The notes under the pieces are model-generated. The model saw only the letters and a list, made by a program, of their open reading frames with translations. It did not search any database and was not told the DNA's origin. A stretch of 64,000 nucleotides of DNA from Endothia cerciana (Eukaryota; Ascomycota; Sordariomycetes; Diaporthales; Cryphonectriaceae): assembly GCA_026119935.1 (NCBI GenBank), contig JALRMH010000054.1:124001-188000 (forward strand), written 5' to 3'. Positions 11,807-21,528 of the stretch are shown piece after piece. The first letter of the stretch is position 1, and the number at the start of each line of letters is the position of its first letter. Position numbers and translations under genes: made by a program.

Positions 11807-13651
11807 GGTGACGAAATGGGGCTATACGTCTGAGAAGCTGGGCTCTCTATCGCATCATGGCCCAGAATCATCTCCCCACAGACCGGCCGGGTGGGTGCCC
11901 TTTATATCTTCACCCTGGGCGCTGTCCATTCTGGAGGATGCAGGTGGTCAGCCAGGCCAGGCTCGCCGATCTCATTAGAGTAGATGACGGACCGCGGCGT
12001 GAGGCTGACATCGCGGCGAGCCGGATTAGGCGGAGTTGGGCCCCATCTGTCAGGATGCGACTCGCAGTTTTGGCATCGAGGCTTGATGCTGACGGTACTA
12101 CTGGCCTCGAAAGTCCCCTCCCGGCTTGCTGGCCGGATCTCACCCGGCTCACCGGAAATGGGGAAAACTGGCTGACGTGCTCTGCTGTAAGACAAGTCCT
12201 TTTCGGCCTGGGACCCTGGTGATGGCTTCACACACCGTGGGCAAGAAGGCATTGGACAACCTCTCCACCCCCCCCCCCCCGGTTTTGCTATGGGCCCATT
12301 CCTTCTCCCAACCACTATGCGAAGTCCCGTTCCATATATAGATATAGCGATAAACAGACTTATTGCTACAAGGTAGAGAGACTTCATCAAGTATCAGAGC
12401 CGCTCCTGACTACATGCTCCGTGTTCACGGCAGAACATAGCCAAACTAGCCCTTGCAGGGCGATGGTCACATTCCGGATCCTTAACTCAGGAAATATTTA
12501 CTTGATATTGTTGTGCACTAATTAATCGCACATGAGGAAAGTGATACTGCAGACCTGCTTGAGACACCGCTTCGGCGGATTATCCCTCGCAGGTTATCCT
12601 ACTGTAGTCTTGCAGAAACAAACTCGCTCTCCACTGATCCTGCTCCCCTCTTGGAGTCCGCGTTTCTGTGACCAGGTGTGAGTTCTTTTGTCATCTCGGA
12701 GCCGGTGGCCGCATCGAGGACCCACTACCCCCCGGGATTCGCACGGAGACATATCGGGCCGGGCTGACCATTAACCTGCAGTGGCGCTGGGGGTTGAGGT
12801 CTCCCCGGTAATTGCTCGGGACGGCATGGCAAGTCCAGATCTGCCCTGGCCGCTGCCCTCTCAAGCCCAGACCACTGGCGCCGATAGTGCTTCAGTTTCC
12901 TGCGCAACACAACGTAACGTGACGTTGGTTTTGCGTCCATGACGCTGCCCCGGCCCGAGGAGGCTGCGGTCGTGCCGATGGCGGGCTGTCGCCGGTGAGG
13001 TTTGGAGCTTCTAAACGTAGCGTCCATTACCGGCGTGAACGATTTGTACGCTGCAGTCAGCATCCCCCCCCCCCGGCCCCGGCTTCATCCACGGATTGAG
13101 GGGGGGGGGTAATTGTCGAATGAGCACAGGGCCATCCCCAAGCCACCATTTTGCGATTGGTTCCGGCCCTCGAGATCCGCAAGCGGTCAGCTTATGGACA
13201 AAGAAGAGGGGCCATTGTTGTCGGGACCCGTACTCAGCTGCTCCCTGAGCCAGCCACTGGGCCTTGAGATCGACCCCAACTTTTACGAAGGTTCAACTTT
13301 GCGAGGCGGTGGTAAGATCAGCGCTGCTCAGTGATGGCACACCATTAGCCCCGAACGGGCATCTATAGTCAGCCTACCGGTCGTCCTCTCAAGGCCCCTG
13401 AGGAGTCCACCGCCGGGGGAAGGATAAAGTCGACGGACCGGGCGTGGCTCGATAGATGGGGTGGAGGCCTCGCCAACTCCCGTCGAAGTACTTGTGTGTC
13501 TGAGACATCTACCGCTTCTGCTCAGTGCTTTTGCGGACCGTCTAGCCTCGATACTGCTGCGGGTCGGAGCTGCTGTGCTTTCCCTCCCAGCGGCCAACAC
13601 CGCCCTCCGAAGAACGCTACAGAGCCAGGCCCGGCGCAGTGTGAGTGCGTC
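11807..13651. other. Divergent intergenic region between the SMP-30-like and F-box-like genes
   Basis: About 1.8 kb with no supported gene. It holds homopolymer runs C13 (12268-12280), C11 (13064-13074) and G10 (13100-13109). Confidence 0.65.
11900..11908 (-). promoter_or_regulatory. TATA-like element upstream of the SMP-30-like gene
   Basis: On the minus strand the sequence reads GATATAAAGGG about 95 bp upstream of the ATG at 11806. That position suits a core promoter TATA box with a short leader. Position and motif are the only evidence. Confidence 0.4.
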
Positions 13652-14629
13652 ATGACATCTGCTGGCGACATGGAACACTGTTCGGCACTACGGGCAGAGA
13701 CACCCGCCTCAGCACCAGCGCAGGAGGGAGACGCCGAAGCCAGAGGCAGCATCCCCTTCCTCGACCTGCCCTACGAGATCCGGCTGCAGATCTACCGCTG
13801 GGTCCACCTGTCCAGCCCGGTGCAGCACAAACAGCTGGCGCCGTGGTACCCCATACCGACGTGCAGGTGGCACGTGGTCCAGCCCGTCCAGCCCGGGGCG
13901 GAGGAGGAGGACGGGGCGGGGACCTGCACCGCCCCGCGGCCAGACGGGCGCGGGCAGGCACAGCGCCTCCTGGACCCCGGCCGGCCGTTCTCCCGGATCC
14001 CCACGGCGCTGCTCCGGACCTGCCGGCGGGCGCACGACGAGGCCGGGCGCATCCCGTTCCACGAGAACGAGTTCGTCTTCATCAACTGGTTCTCGTCGGG
14101 GCTGTCGTCGGCGCTCGCCTTCACGCGGGCGCGGCGGCCGTGGCAGCGGGGCGACATGCGGTTCGTCCGGCTCGAGGTGTTTGCGCGGGACGTGGCGGCG
14201 GGCGGGGTGAGGGCCGAGGACTGGGTGGAGCTGTGCGGGATGTGGAAGGGGCTGCGGGGCCTGAGGCTGACGGTGTGGATGGAGGGGGGAGGGGCATACC
14301 AGGCCTGGGGGGACGGGGCGGGGAGGGGGAAGGGCGCGGGAGGGGGGGTGGACGACCCGTGGGAGCTGGTGGGCGACGGCGGCAGGACGGCGTGGGCGAC
14401 GGAGGGGCTGGGGCGGCTGGGGCGGCTGAGACAGCTCGAGGTCGAGATGGCGGGCTCGAGATGGCCGGGGAGGGAGAAGGTGGCGTGGTGCGAGAGGCTG
14501 AGGGAGACCCTGTTGTGCCGCCGCGGCGGCGGCGACGAGGAGGAGGAGGAGGAGGAGGAGGAGGAGGAGAGGCAGCTGAGTGTCGTCTGCGTCGAGAAGA
14601 AGAAGACGGGCGGTGCCGGGCCTGTCTGA
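13652..14629 (+). CDS. F-box-like/DUF7730-type fungal protein
   Basis: 325 residues if started at the ATG at 13652; the frame is open further upstream but only from non-ATG codons. Near the N-terminus is the F-box-like signature common in fungal lineage-expanded families (IPFLDLPYEIRLQIYRWV). Further on is a block typical of DUF7730-like proteins (IPTALLRTCRRAHDEAGRI, then FHENEFVFIN). A later segment repeats leucine-spaced residues (ELCGMWKGLRGLRLTVWM). The tail is Gly-rich and ends in an acidic run of about 11 Glu encoded by GAG repeats (14537-14571). Members are presumed adaptors for SCF ubiquitin ligases or orphan proteins; no substrate can be inferred. The gene is extremely G+C-rich, so long antisense frames overlap it. 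Confidence 0.75.
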   Translation: MTSAGDMEHCSALRAETPASAPAQEGDAEARGSIPFLDLPYEIRLQIYRWVHLSSPVQHKQLAPWYPIPTCRWHVVQPVQPGAEEEDGAGTCTAPRPDGRGQAQRLLDPGRPFSRIPTALLRTCRRAHDEAGRIPFHENEFVFINWFSSGLSSALAFTRARRPWQRGDMRFVRLEVFARDVAAGGVRAEDWVELCGMWKGLRGLRLTVWMEGGGAYQAWGDGAGRGKGAGGGVDDPWELVGDGGRTAWATEGLGRLGRLRQLEVEMAGSRWPGREKVAWCERLRETLLCRRGGGDEEEEEEEEEEERQLSVVCVEKKKTGGAGPV

Positions 14630-14833
14630 GCCGCAGCAATCATGCTGTGTCCCTCTGCCAGGGCTGTTTGTTGATGTGAGCGCCCAGTTGGGCGATGGCG
14701 TGTGTGTTGGAACAAACCTCGCTCGACATATGTCCAGGCCTAACTAATTACTCTACGGACGTACTTAAGCATGTGATTCTCGTCAGGAATCCGAACCCGG
14801 TGAGGGCGAGGCCCCTGTGAGTGCAGGGCCTAG

Positions 14834-14885
14834 CCCAGTGCCCCAGTGCCCCAGTGCCCCAGTGCCCCAGTGCCCCAGTGCCCAG
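14834..14885. repeat. 8-bp minisatellite, unit CCCCAGTG, about 6.5 copies
   Basis: Perfect head-to-tail copies of CCCCAGTG between the F-box-like gene and the acyltransferase gene. Not coding in any supported model. Confidence 0.95.
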
Positions 14886-15387
14886 AGGTGCGTGGCGTGG
14901 CCGCCCGGGCCGCAACTGATCAGCGGCTAGCAGGGAACATCGAGCCCCCTATTTTAGGCCACATGGCGTCGTCAATGTCTCCCGTCTTCCACTGATGCGT
15001 TGTTTCTCCCTCTGGCAGCACATCCATCTCTGGCCGTGTCGATCATATGTGACGGTTGGCCTTGTCCCCGATCACATTGTGGTACCTGCATCTCTGTCGA
15101 ATCTGAATCTCTCTCTCTCTCGTGTGTGTGTGTGTCTCGTGTTGCAGACCCACGCCTCCATCATTATCATAGTACCACGGCCCCACGTGTGTTTCCTTCG
15201 GTCTTGTTTCAAGTCTCTCTTTACTTTCTTATTTTCCCGCCTCGGCACCGGCCCGTCACCGTCCAGTACGGGGCAGGCTCTGGCGCGCTGGTGCTGTATT
15301 ATAGTAGCTGTCTGGCCCCAGTTGGCCCACCTGGAAACCCCTGGCGGGATCATATCATCATGCCCTGCAATGCATCGTCACCTGCAG

Positions 15388-15486
15388 TCATCCATCCATC
15401 ATCCATCCATTCATCCAATTCATCCACCCATTTACCCCATCCATCCACCCACCCACCCACCCATCCATCCATCCGTCCATCCACCC
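15388..15486. repeat. CATC/CCAC tetranucleotide repeat block
   Basis: Imperfect tandem CATC units with CCAC variants, pyrimidine-rich on the plus strand, in the leader region of the acyltransferase gene. Confidence 0.9.
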
Positions 15487-15969
15487 CAATCATCCCCTTC
15501 CAGGTCCATCCCTTTCCAGAAGAACCCTTCCCTGGCCCCCCTCCGGTCCACCCACCCCCTCCCAGATTTATTTATTTGGTACTTCGTACCTGCAGCACCG
15601 CTTGCCCTTCTGGTGTTTCTCTCGTCCCCAAATTTAAACCCCATCCTGGCCGGCCCCAGTTTCTCTTCGTAATAATCGTTGAATGCCCTTTGGCGCTGAC
15701 CCACAGCAATGCGTGGCCTCCTGCTGTGCAGATCCTGAACTTCCCGTCTTTGCCCATCTCCCGACATCCGACTCCCTGGGATCACCGCTGTCCCTACTAT
15801 CCTCATCCCCCGAAGCCGAGATAGAGGAGGACGAGATCGACTACCCCCTCGAGACATCTCCTCCCTCGCCAGCCCGACCCCGACGTCGCCTCTCCTCCCC
15901 GCGGGCCAGACCCGCGTGCCCACCACCAGCCTCTCGACCCTACACCCACGATGGTTCATCACCTCCGAC

Positions 15970-17409
15970 ATGGCCCTCCGCGACCTCGTTCCTAGTTTCC
16001 TCGCCGACGCCCTGTGGCCCGACCACAAGAGCCCGCTGGCGGCCCACAGGCTGCACCCGACCTCCTACCTCGACGGTCTGCGCGGGCTGGCCGCCATGGT
16101 CGTCTTCTTCTGCCACTACACCGAGGAGAACCACCAGTACCTCGTCCCCACCTACGGCCTGAACGTCGACGGCGTGTCCTCCTTCCTACAGATGCCCTTC
16201 TTCCGGGTCCTATACAGTGGGCGGCCCATGGTGCACATATTCTTCGTCATCTCCGGCTTCGTCCTGTCCTATAAGCCGCTGAAGGCGATCCGCGCAAGAG
16301 ACCTGGAGAAGTGCTGGACCGCGCTGGCATCCTCGACCCTGCGGAGGCCGTTCCGGCTGTTTGGGCCGTGCGTTGTGTCTACGGCTGTCATAGGGGTCAT
16401 GATCCAGATGCGGCTCGTGTACAGGCCGCTGCCGTCCAGCTATGCGCAGCTCTGGGCCTGGATCGACGCCGTGTTCCACCAGGTCACCTGGCCCTGGGCC
16501 TGGGACTTTGACCTGCGGCCGGCGTTCGACGTCCACCTGTGGTCCATCCCCATCGAGTACGCGCACTCGATGCTGCTGTTCCTGACCATCCTGATGCTCT
16601 CGAGGCTGCGGCCGCACGTGCGGGCGGCGGCCATGCTCCTCCTGCTGGCATACGTGGTCGCGTGCGGCAAGTGGGCGGCGATGGAGTTCTACGCGGGCAT
16701 GATCCTCGCCGACATCCACATCAAGCGCTCGGCCGAGGCCAGGGCAAGACAGTACGAGCCCGCAGACGGCAGCGGCCCGGGCGCGCTGCCGCCGGTCATC
16801 GAGAACCCGGCGCTGCACTACGCGGCCCACACCACCCTCCTCGCCTTCGCCCTGTACGTGCAGGGCTGGCCCAACTTCGACTCGTACAGGAGCCCCGTCA
16901 TCAGCTGGCTGTACGACCACACCCCGCCGTCGTTCCCGCCCGTCGACAACCTGACCCCGCAGAAGTTCTGGTTCGCGGTCCAGGCCGTGGCCACGGTCTG
17001 GGCGTGCGGCGAGCTGCAGCCCGTGAGGAGCTTCCTCGAGGGGCCGTTCCCCCAGTACTGCGGGCACATCAGCTACGCGCTCTACATCGTCCACGGGCCG
17101 GTGCTCGAGATGCTACAGCGGGGGTTCGCGGGCACGCTGTACCAGCCGCCCATGGCCGCGCCGGGGCTGCCGGGCTACAGGCCGGAGGTGCTACCCCGGG
17201 GCTTCAAGGGCCTGATCGGGGTCGAGACCGCGGCGCAGAGGACGGCGGCGTGGGCCCTGGGGCTGATGGTGCTGGGGCCGATCGTGGTCTGGGTCGCAGA
17301 CGTGTTCTGGAGGTTCGTGGACATACCGATGATCAGGCTGGCCAGGACGGTCGAGATGAGCTTGATCGATACCGAGGCCGAGCTGGGGAAGCCCCAGGAA
17401 GCACGCTGA
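15970..17409 (+). CDS. Acyltransferase 3 family membrane protein
   Basis: 479 residues from the first in-frame ATG. It carries the acyltransferase-3 hallmarks: the N-terminal catalytic helix region (TSYLDGLRGLAAMVVFFCHY), a membrane segment VHIFFVISGFVLSYKPL, the conserved DVHLWSIPIEYAHSMLLF block and the late helix block GHISYALYIVHGPVLEM. Several hydrophobic segments predict a polytopic membrane protein. Family members transfer acyl groups to sugars, lipids or secondary metabolites; the acceptor here is unknown. The frame is open upstream of 15970 but without an ATG. A separate frame (from 15683) with an acidic stretch (EAEIEEDEIDYPLET) overlaps the start. Directly after the stop comes a CAG repeat that reads as Gln in another frame. 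A sequencing indel or missed exon at either end cannot be excluded. Confidence 0.88.
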   Translation: MALRDLVPSFLADALWPDHKSPLAAHRLHPTSYLDGLRGLAAMVVFFCHYTEENHQYLVPTYGLNVDGVSSFLQMPFFRVLYSGRPMVHIFFVISGFVLSYKPLKAIRARDLEKCWTALASSTLRRPFRLFGPCVVSTAVIGVMIQMRLVYRPLPSSYAQLWAWIDAVFHQVTWPWAWDFDLRPAFDVHLWSIPIEYAHSMLLFLTILMLSRLRPHVRAAAMLLLLAYVVACGKWAAMEFYAGMILADIHIKRSAEARARQYEPADGSGPGALPPVIENPALHYAAHTTLLAFALYVQGWPNFDSYRSPVISWLYDHTPPSFPPVDNLTPQKFWFAVQAVATVWACGELQPVRSFLEGPFPQYCGHISYALYIVHGPVLEMLQRGFAGTLYQPPMAAPGLPGYRPEVLPRGFKGLIGVETAAQRTAAWALGLMVLGPIVVWVADVFWRFVDIPMIRLARTVEMSLIDTEAELGKPQEAR

Positions 17410-17415
17410 GGAGGC

Positions 17416-17416
<1 letters not shown>

Positions 17417-17464
<48 letters not shown>
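17417..17464 (+). repeat. (CAG)16 microsatellite just after the acyltransferase stop
   Basis: Sixteen uninterrupted CAG units starting 8 bp after the TGA stop. In frame 2 it continues as Gln tract, PQEDGDL and a stop. Confidence 0.97.
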
Positions 17465-17466
<2 letters not shown>

Positions 17467-17844
17467 GCAGGAGGACGGGGACTTGTAAATACTTTTTAAA
17501 AAGCATTAGAGCATTGGCTGGCGTTGTTGGTATTTAACTCAGGCATCGAGCATCTACGACTACCTCTGAGCTTCTCCGTCTAGGCTGCGCGCCGACCCAG
17601 TCCATCCGTCGCGCGCGCAGAGTGAGCAGTTGGTTACCCCTTTCCGGATCCTGGGGCCTGCCAACACCCGGCAGTCGGCCTCTGACCCTGATCCAGATAC
17701 GAACGGTGGACGGCATGCGCAAGAGGGAGGGAGGGGGACCAAAAGGACTCATCTCCCCGTTTGTCGAGGTCGGCGCGTGGCATATCACACCGCCCGCCGA
17801 CCGGGCCGATCATCGCAGCAACACCTCGTCATATCCAGCCACAC

Positions 17845-17845
<1 letters not shown>

Positions 17846-17881
<36 letters not shown>
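17846..17881. repeat. (TC)n microsatellite
   Basis: About 18 TC units in intergenic DNA. Confidence 0.95.
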
Positions 17882-17883
<2 letters not shown>

Positions 17884-18237
17884 GGTCTCCCTCTTCCCCC
17901 GTCCCCCTCCCGCCGCAGACCCCGGGGGTTGGTCTCACGGTTCTAGGCCCCCCCCCAGACGGACGGACGGGGATGTCCGCAGCGGGCTCGGTTGCATTTC
18001 CTGCGCTAGCGCTGACGTGGGTTTCCCCATATAACTATGTGTTAGTTACGAGAGTCGTGGGAGGAGAGGGAGAGTCCGCCTACTGTTGCATCACCACCCC
18101 CGCAGACACTCCCCACCCCACCCGGGGCGCACGCCCCAAAACGCCCGCCAGCTCTCTGAGGACCTAGCTCGCGCATGTGACTTCGCGACCTGGGGCTTGT
18201 CAGGAACCTGGTGCTGGGTGAGTCACGTCGCCTCCGA

Positions 18238-18268
<31 letters not shown>

Positions 18269-18685
18269 CTGTTCGTGTTTTTATCCGGACCACTCACGTT
18301 CCCGGTGATCGACGGCAATAGCGGAGCCCGCTCACATATTGGAATCCCTGTCGCTGAGACGTTTAGATCGTTCGCCGTACGAGTCACAATACCTTTGAGG
18401 TGGGGGGGTGGTGTGTATGCATACTGACGCATCTGCTATAGTAGTGCCGAACAACCACGTCCCACAGGCCCTGTCGGGCGGGGCTTATTCAGCATTAGCA
18501 AGGGCCGGCATTGTTCTCTTTCGTGCCTGAGGAAGATATATTCCCTTTTTTGTTTTTTTTTTTTCCTTTTTTTTTTTCTTCGTTGATATTCTCTCCCTCC
18601 AACAACACTCGACGACTCTTCGTTTTTGAAAACGACAAGGCAGGCGACAGTATCCCCCTCCCACTCACCAAGGAGAGGACTCTCT

Positions 18686-18688
<3 letters not shown>

Positions 18689-18722
<34 letters not shown>
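18689..18722. repeat. (TG)17 microsatellite upstream of the GFA gene
   Basis: Seventeen TG units preceded by four TC units; a shorter (TG)13 lies at 18242-18268. The tract ends about 110 bp before the start codon of the GFA-domain gene. Confidence 0.95.
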
Positions 18723-18724
<2 letters not shown>

Positions 18725-18778
18725 AGGGAGAAAGAGAGAAGCCCCCGGTCAGACTTGGACTTCTCACCGGCTGAGCCG

Positions 18779-18788
18779 TATATATATA
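18779..18788 (+). promoter_or_regulatory. TATA-like element upstream of the GFA gene
   Basis: A TATATATATA run lies 43-52 bp before the ATG at 18831. If it is the core promoter element the leader would be very short; it could equally be chance A/T repeat in a microsatellite-rich region. Confidence 0.35.
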
Positions 18789-18830
18789 CATATAGAAAGA
18801 GGAGGACAGACATCACGTACACCGCCCGCC

Positions 18831-19905
18831 ATGGATGCAGCCTGCCAGTGCGGGGCCGTCACCTTCAAGACGCCCGTGGAGAGGCCCCTGGCGCTCTACA
18901 TATGCCACTGCGCCGAGTGCAGGAGGCAGACGTCCTCGGCCTTCGGCACGTCGGCCATCTTCCCGCGCTTTGAGCTCCCGGACGCCGAGCTCCTGAGCGT
19001 CTACACGTGAGTTCCTGTCAACCCCTCTCCCCTCCAGTTGTGCCCCCAGCACCCCCACAAATGAAGGCACGGGCCGGTTGAGGGCGATATGAGGACAGTT
19101 ATAGGGTCCCTGAGGTTGTTGCTGCCCCGGTGTGGGGGGGGGGGGGGGGGAAGAGTGCTGGCGGCTCGAGGGGGACAGATGGTTCTTGCTATAGGAGGGT
19201 GTGTGTCCTGGAGGGCCAGATCGGCTGACCGGTCTTGTCTCTTTTATATATATATACAGACGACCCACCGTCTCGGGACAGACGCTATACTGGTGAGTAA
19301 TGAGACCCCGTTCGTGGTGCTGACCCACGATGGCGCCATGTGGGCGATCGGCTTGACCCAGGCTCACGCACCCCCGACTGCAGCTACTTCTGCAAGCAAT
19401 GCGGGACACGACTAATCCACACCACGCCTGTGAGATACTTCCCTCCCCTCCCCTCCCCTCCCCTCCCCTCTCCTCTCCTCTTTAACCCCCCCCCCCGGGG
19501 CCAATAACCCAGTTCCCCTGATCCTTCATTCCTTCCCCGGGACTGGTTTCTTCTCCCCCTCCCCCAAACAACCTCTTCGCTCACTTCGCTGACGCCGCCC
19601 CCACCCCCCCCCCGCAGAACAAGAATGTCGTCTCCGTGAAGGGCGGCTGCCTCGGGGGGCTCGACTGGTCGCGCGCGATCCACATCTGGACGCAGTCCGC
19701 CATGATCCCGATCCCGGAGGGCGCGGAGAGCTACTCGGAGGAGTCCACGCAGACCAGCTACGGCGACTCGCAGGAGGCGCTGGACCAGCCGGGGATGCTG
19801 ACCGGCAGCGGGGGCGCCCCCGCGGGGGAGGAGCGCAAGAGGCAGACCCAGGGGCTCTGTGAGCTGGCAGCACCGGAGCTGAAAAGCGTCCTGCATGGGA
19901 TGTGA
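18831..19905 (+). CDS. CENP-V/GFA-domain zinc enzyme (glutathione-dependent formaldehyde-activating type)
   Basis: Four exons: 18831-19006, 19260-19292, 19384-19429 and 19618-19905 (180 residues). All introns are GT-AG with frame kept. The zinc-binding pattern of the GFA fold is complete across exons: ACQCGAVTF (Cys5, Cys7), ICHCAECRRQTSSAFG (Cys25, Cys27, Cys30) and, in exon 3, CYFCKQCGTRLIH (Cys73, Cys76 in the CxxC). Exon 4 gives KGGCLGGLDWSRAIHIWTQS, the usual end of the domain. The C-terminal 60 residues are polar. The family is named after an enzyme proposed to form S-hydroxymethyl-glutathione, but most fungal members have no assigned substrate. Introns 1 and 3 contain G17, CCCCT repeats and C11. 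The 3' end faces the DUF1295 gene 277 bp away. Confidence 0.9.
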
Positions 19906-20019
19906 GAGGGAGAAGGGGGGGGGGGAAAGAAGACATGTGGTGACCTGTCAGGGGGCGACCTGTCAGGGGGCGACGGGATGATATCCAGGAAACTTATTAT
20001 TATGATTATTTTGAGGCGT

Positions 20020-20040
20020 CTATCTATCTATCTATATATC
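20020..20040. repeat. CTAT tetranucleotide repeat
   Basis: Short TATC/CTAT repeat in the 3' flank between the convergent GFA and DUF1295 genes. Confidence 0.85.
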
Positions 20041-20182
20041 CCTCCCGTAACTTGATAAATGACGGAGTATATGACGGGGTCGGGGGGGGGAGGGGACCGG
20101 GGAATACACATCGTTGCGCGGGACGTATCCGCCTCCGCTTCAAGCCTGGCACCGCCCACCGCCCAAACCCCCTCTTCCATCC

Positions 20183-21528
20183 TCAGTGTGACTCCCCCGT
20201 CAGCCTCGCCCGGTCGATGCTCCCCTCCGGCCCGGCACCTCCCTCCTCCTCGGCCCTCCCCTGCCCCGCGCCCCCCCCCGCCGCGTCCGAGTGCCGGGCC
20301 GGGTCGAACACGTACATCGGGAACTCCAGGAACACCGTCCGCCGCAGGGCGGTGGGCACCCTCTCGTACAGCTGCGGCGGGAACGGGACCAGGATGCTCG
20401 TGCGGTCCAGGTAGCGCCGGTAGCCGTCCCAGTTGTCCCCCGCCTCGTAGCGCCTCCTGGCCCCCGGGCGCTCGGAGAGCGGCAGGCCCGAGACGAACAT
20501 GAGGAGCACGGTGAGGGAGATGGGCCCCAGGATGGTGGCGTAGAGGGCCCTGTAGGCCTGGCCCCGGACGAAGCCGTCCGCCGCGGAGGAGACCGCGATC
20601 ATGTAGATGGCTGTGAGAGAGGAAGGGGGGGGGGTTGTGTATGTCAGTCGGGTTCGTTCGTGATTTTTTTCGTGGATATCGGGAGGGGGGAGAAAGGAAG
20701 AAGAAGAAGGAGAAGGAGGAAGAGATGAGAGGGTTGGGGGGGGGGGGCAGGGCGGCTGAAGGGTACTGCTGCTGACCGAACTGGATGATGATCTCGCCAA
20801 AGTAATTCGGATGCCTCGACCACGCCCAGAACCCACGGTCGCACACGGCGCTCTTGGGCTGGCTCTGCCGGAAGACGAGCTTCTCGGCGTCGCTCACGCT
20901 CTCCACGACGAGCCCGAGCGCGAACAGCACGACGCCGGCGACGTCGCGGCCGGTGCCGAAGGCGGCGAACGGGTAGGCGGTGACGGCGGGCGAGTTGAGC
21001 ACGGTGACGGGCAGGGAGACGGCCCAGACCCAGGCCATCTGGAAGGCCCAGAAGCCGAGGAAGGGGAGGAACCGGTCGCGCTTGTCGTCGAAGCGGTCGT
21101 CCTTGCCCGTCCGCAGGATCCGGAAGAGGAGGAAGCCTGAGAGCCGCGCGCCCCAGAGCATGATGAGGACGGAGGCGACGACCTGCCGGGCGTGGGGGTG
21201 CGTGCCGGAGAGGCACAGGGTGACGACGGCGAGGACGACGAAGTTGGTGCCGCCGGCGAAGTCTGCCCGCTCGGCCTGTCAGCCAGCGAATGTACATTTT
21301 GCTTGGGGGGGGTTTTTTTTTTTTGGGGTTTTTTTTTTTGGGGGGGGGGGGGGAAGGTGTGGACGAGGACGGTGTGTGTATAGGAAAGGAAGAAAAAAAG
21401 GTCCTACCGGTCAGCTTGTCAAACTTGAAGGTGAATGCCACGGCGAAGAAGATGAGCTGGTAGGCGACCGTGATGAGGAGGGTGATGGCGAGGTAGTAGT
21501 CGTCGAGGACGTGGACAGTGCCCTCCAT
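20183..21528 (-). CDS. DUF1295 (steroid 5-alpha-reductase-like) membrane protein
   Basis: Three exons: 21528-21408, 21262-20777 and 20610-20183, giving 344 residues. For intron 1 the acceptor after GGGCAG was chosen because it alone restores the family motif KLTDFAGGTNF and the frame. Hydrophobic segments run through exon 1 (YYLAITLLITVAYQLIFFAV) and exon 2 (FVVLAVVTLCLSG, GFWAFQMAWVWAVSLPVTVL, VVLFALGLVVE). The signature FWAWSRHPNYFGEI ends exon 2, and exon 3 continues with a further membrane helix (LGPISLTVLLMFVSGLPLSE). The RHPNYFGE motif is typical of DUF1295 and related isoprenylcysteine methyltransferase/steroid reductase-like proteins, probably in the ER membrane; the substrate is unknown. 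The C-terminus is a Gly/Glu-rich tail. Both introns carry long G/C runs. Confidence 0.9.
21305..21353. repeat. Alternating G and T homopolymer blocks in an intron
   Basis: G8-T12-G4-T11-G14 on the plus strand, inside intron 1 of the DUF1295 gene. On the transcribed (minus) strand it is made only of C and A. Confidence 0.95.

Larger units (their letters stand above)
14630..15969. other. Intergenic region and leader of the acyltransferase gene
   Basis: About 1.3 kb. It contains an 8-bp minisatellite (14834-14885) and CATC/CCAC tetranucleotide repeats (15388-15486). An open frame from 15683 overlaps the start of the following gene in a different frame. No independent gene is supported. Confidence 0.6.
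17410..18830. other. Intergenic region rich in dinucleotide repeats
   Basis: About 1.4 kb between two genes on the same strand. It includes (CAG)16, (TC)n at 17846-17881, (TG)13 at 18242-18268, T-rich runs at 18545-18580 and (TG)17 at 18689-18722. No gene supported. Confidence 0.7.

Noticed and set aside
16210..17094. 294-codon minus-strand open frame inside the acyltransferase gene
   Set aside because: Antisense shadow; Arg/Gly/Val-rich composition typical of reversed coding sequence.
19329..19338. Exact match to the CYS3 sulfur-regulator consensus (ATGGCGCCAT)
   Set aside because: It lies in an intron of the GFA gene, and about one match to this degenerate 10-mer is expected by chance in 64 kb.
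10772..21528. Classical secondary-metabolite cluster
   Set aside because: No polyketide synthase, NRPS, terpene cyclase, P450 or pathway transcription factor in the window.
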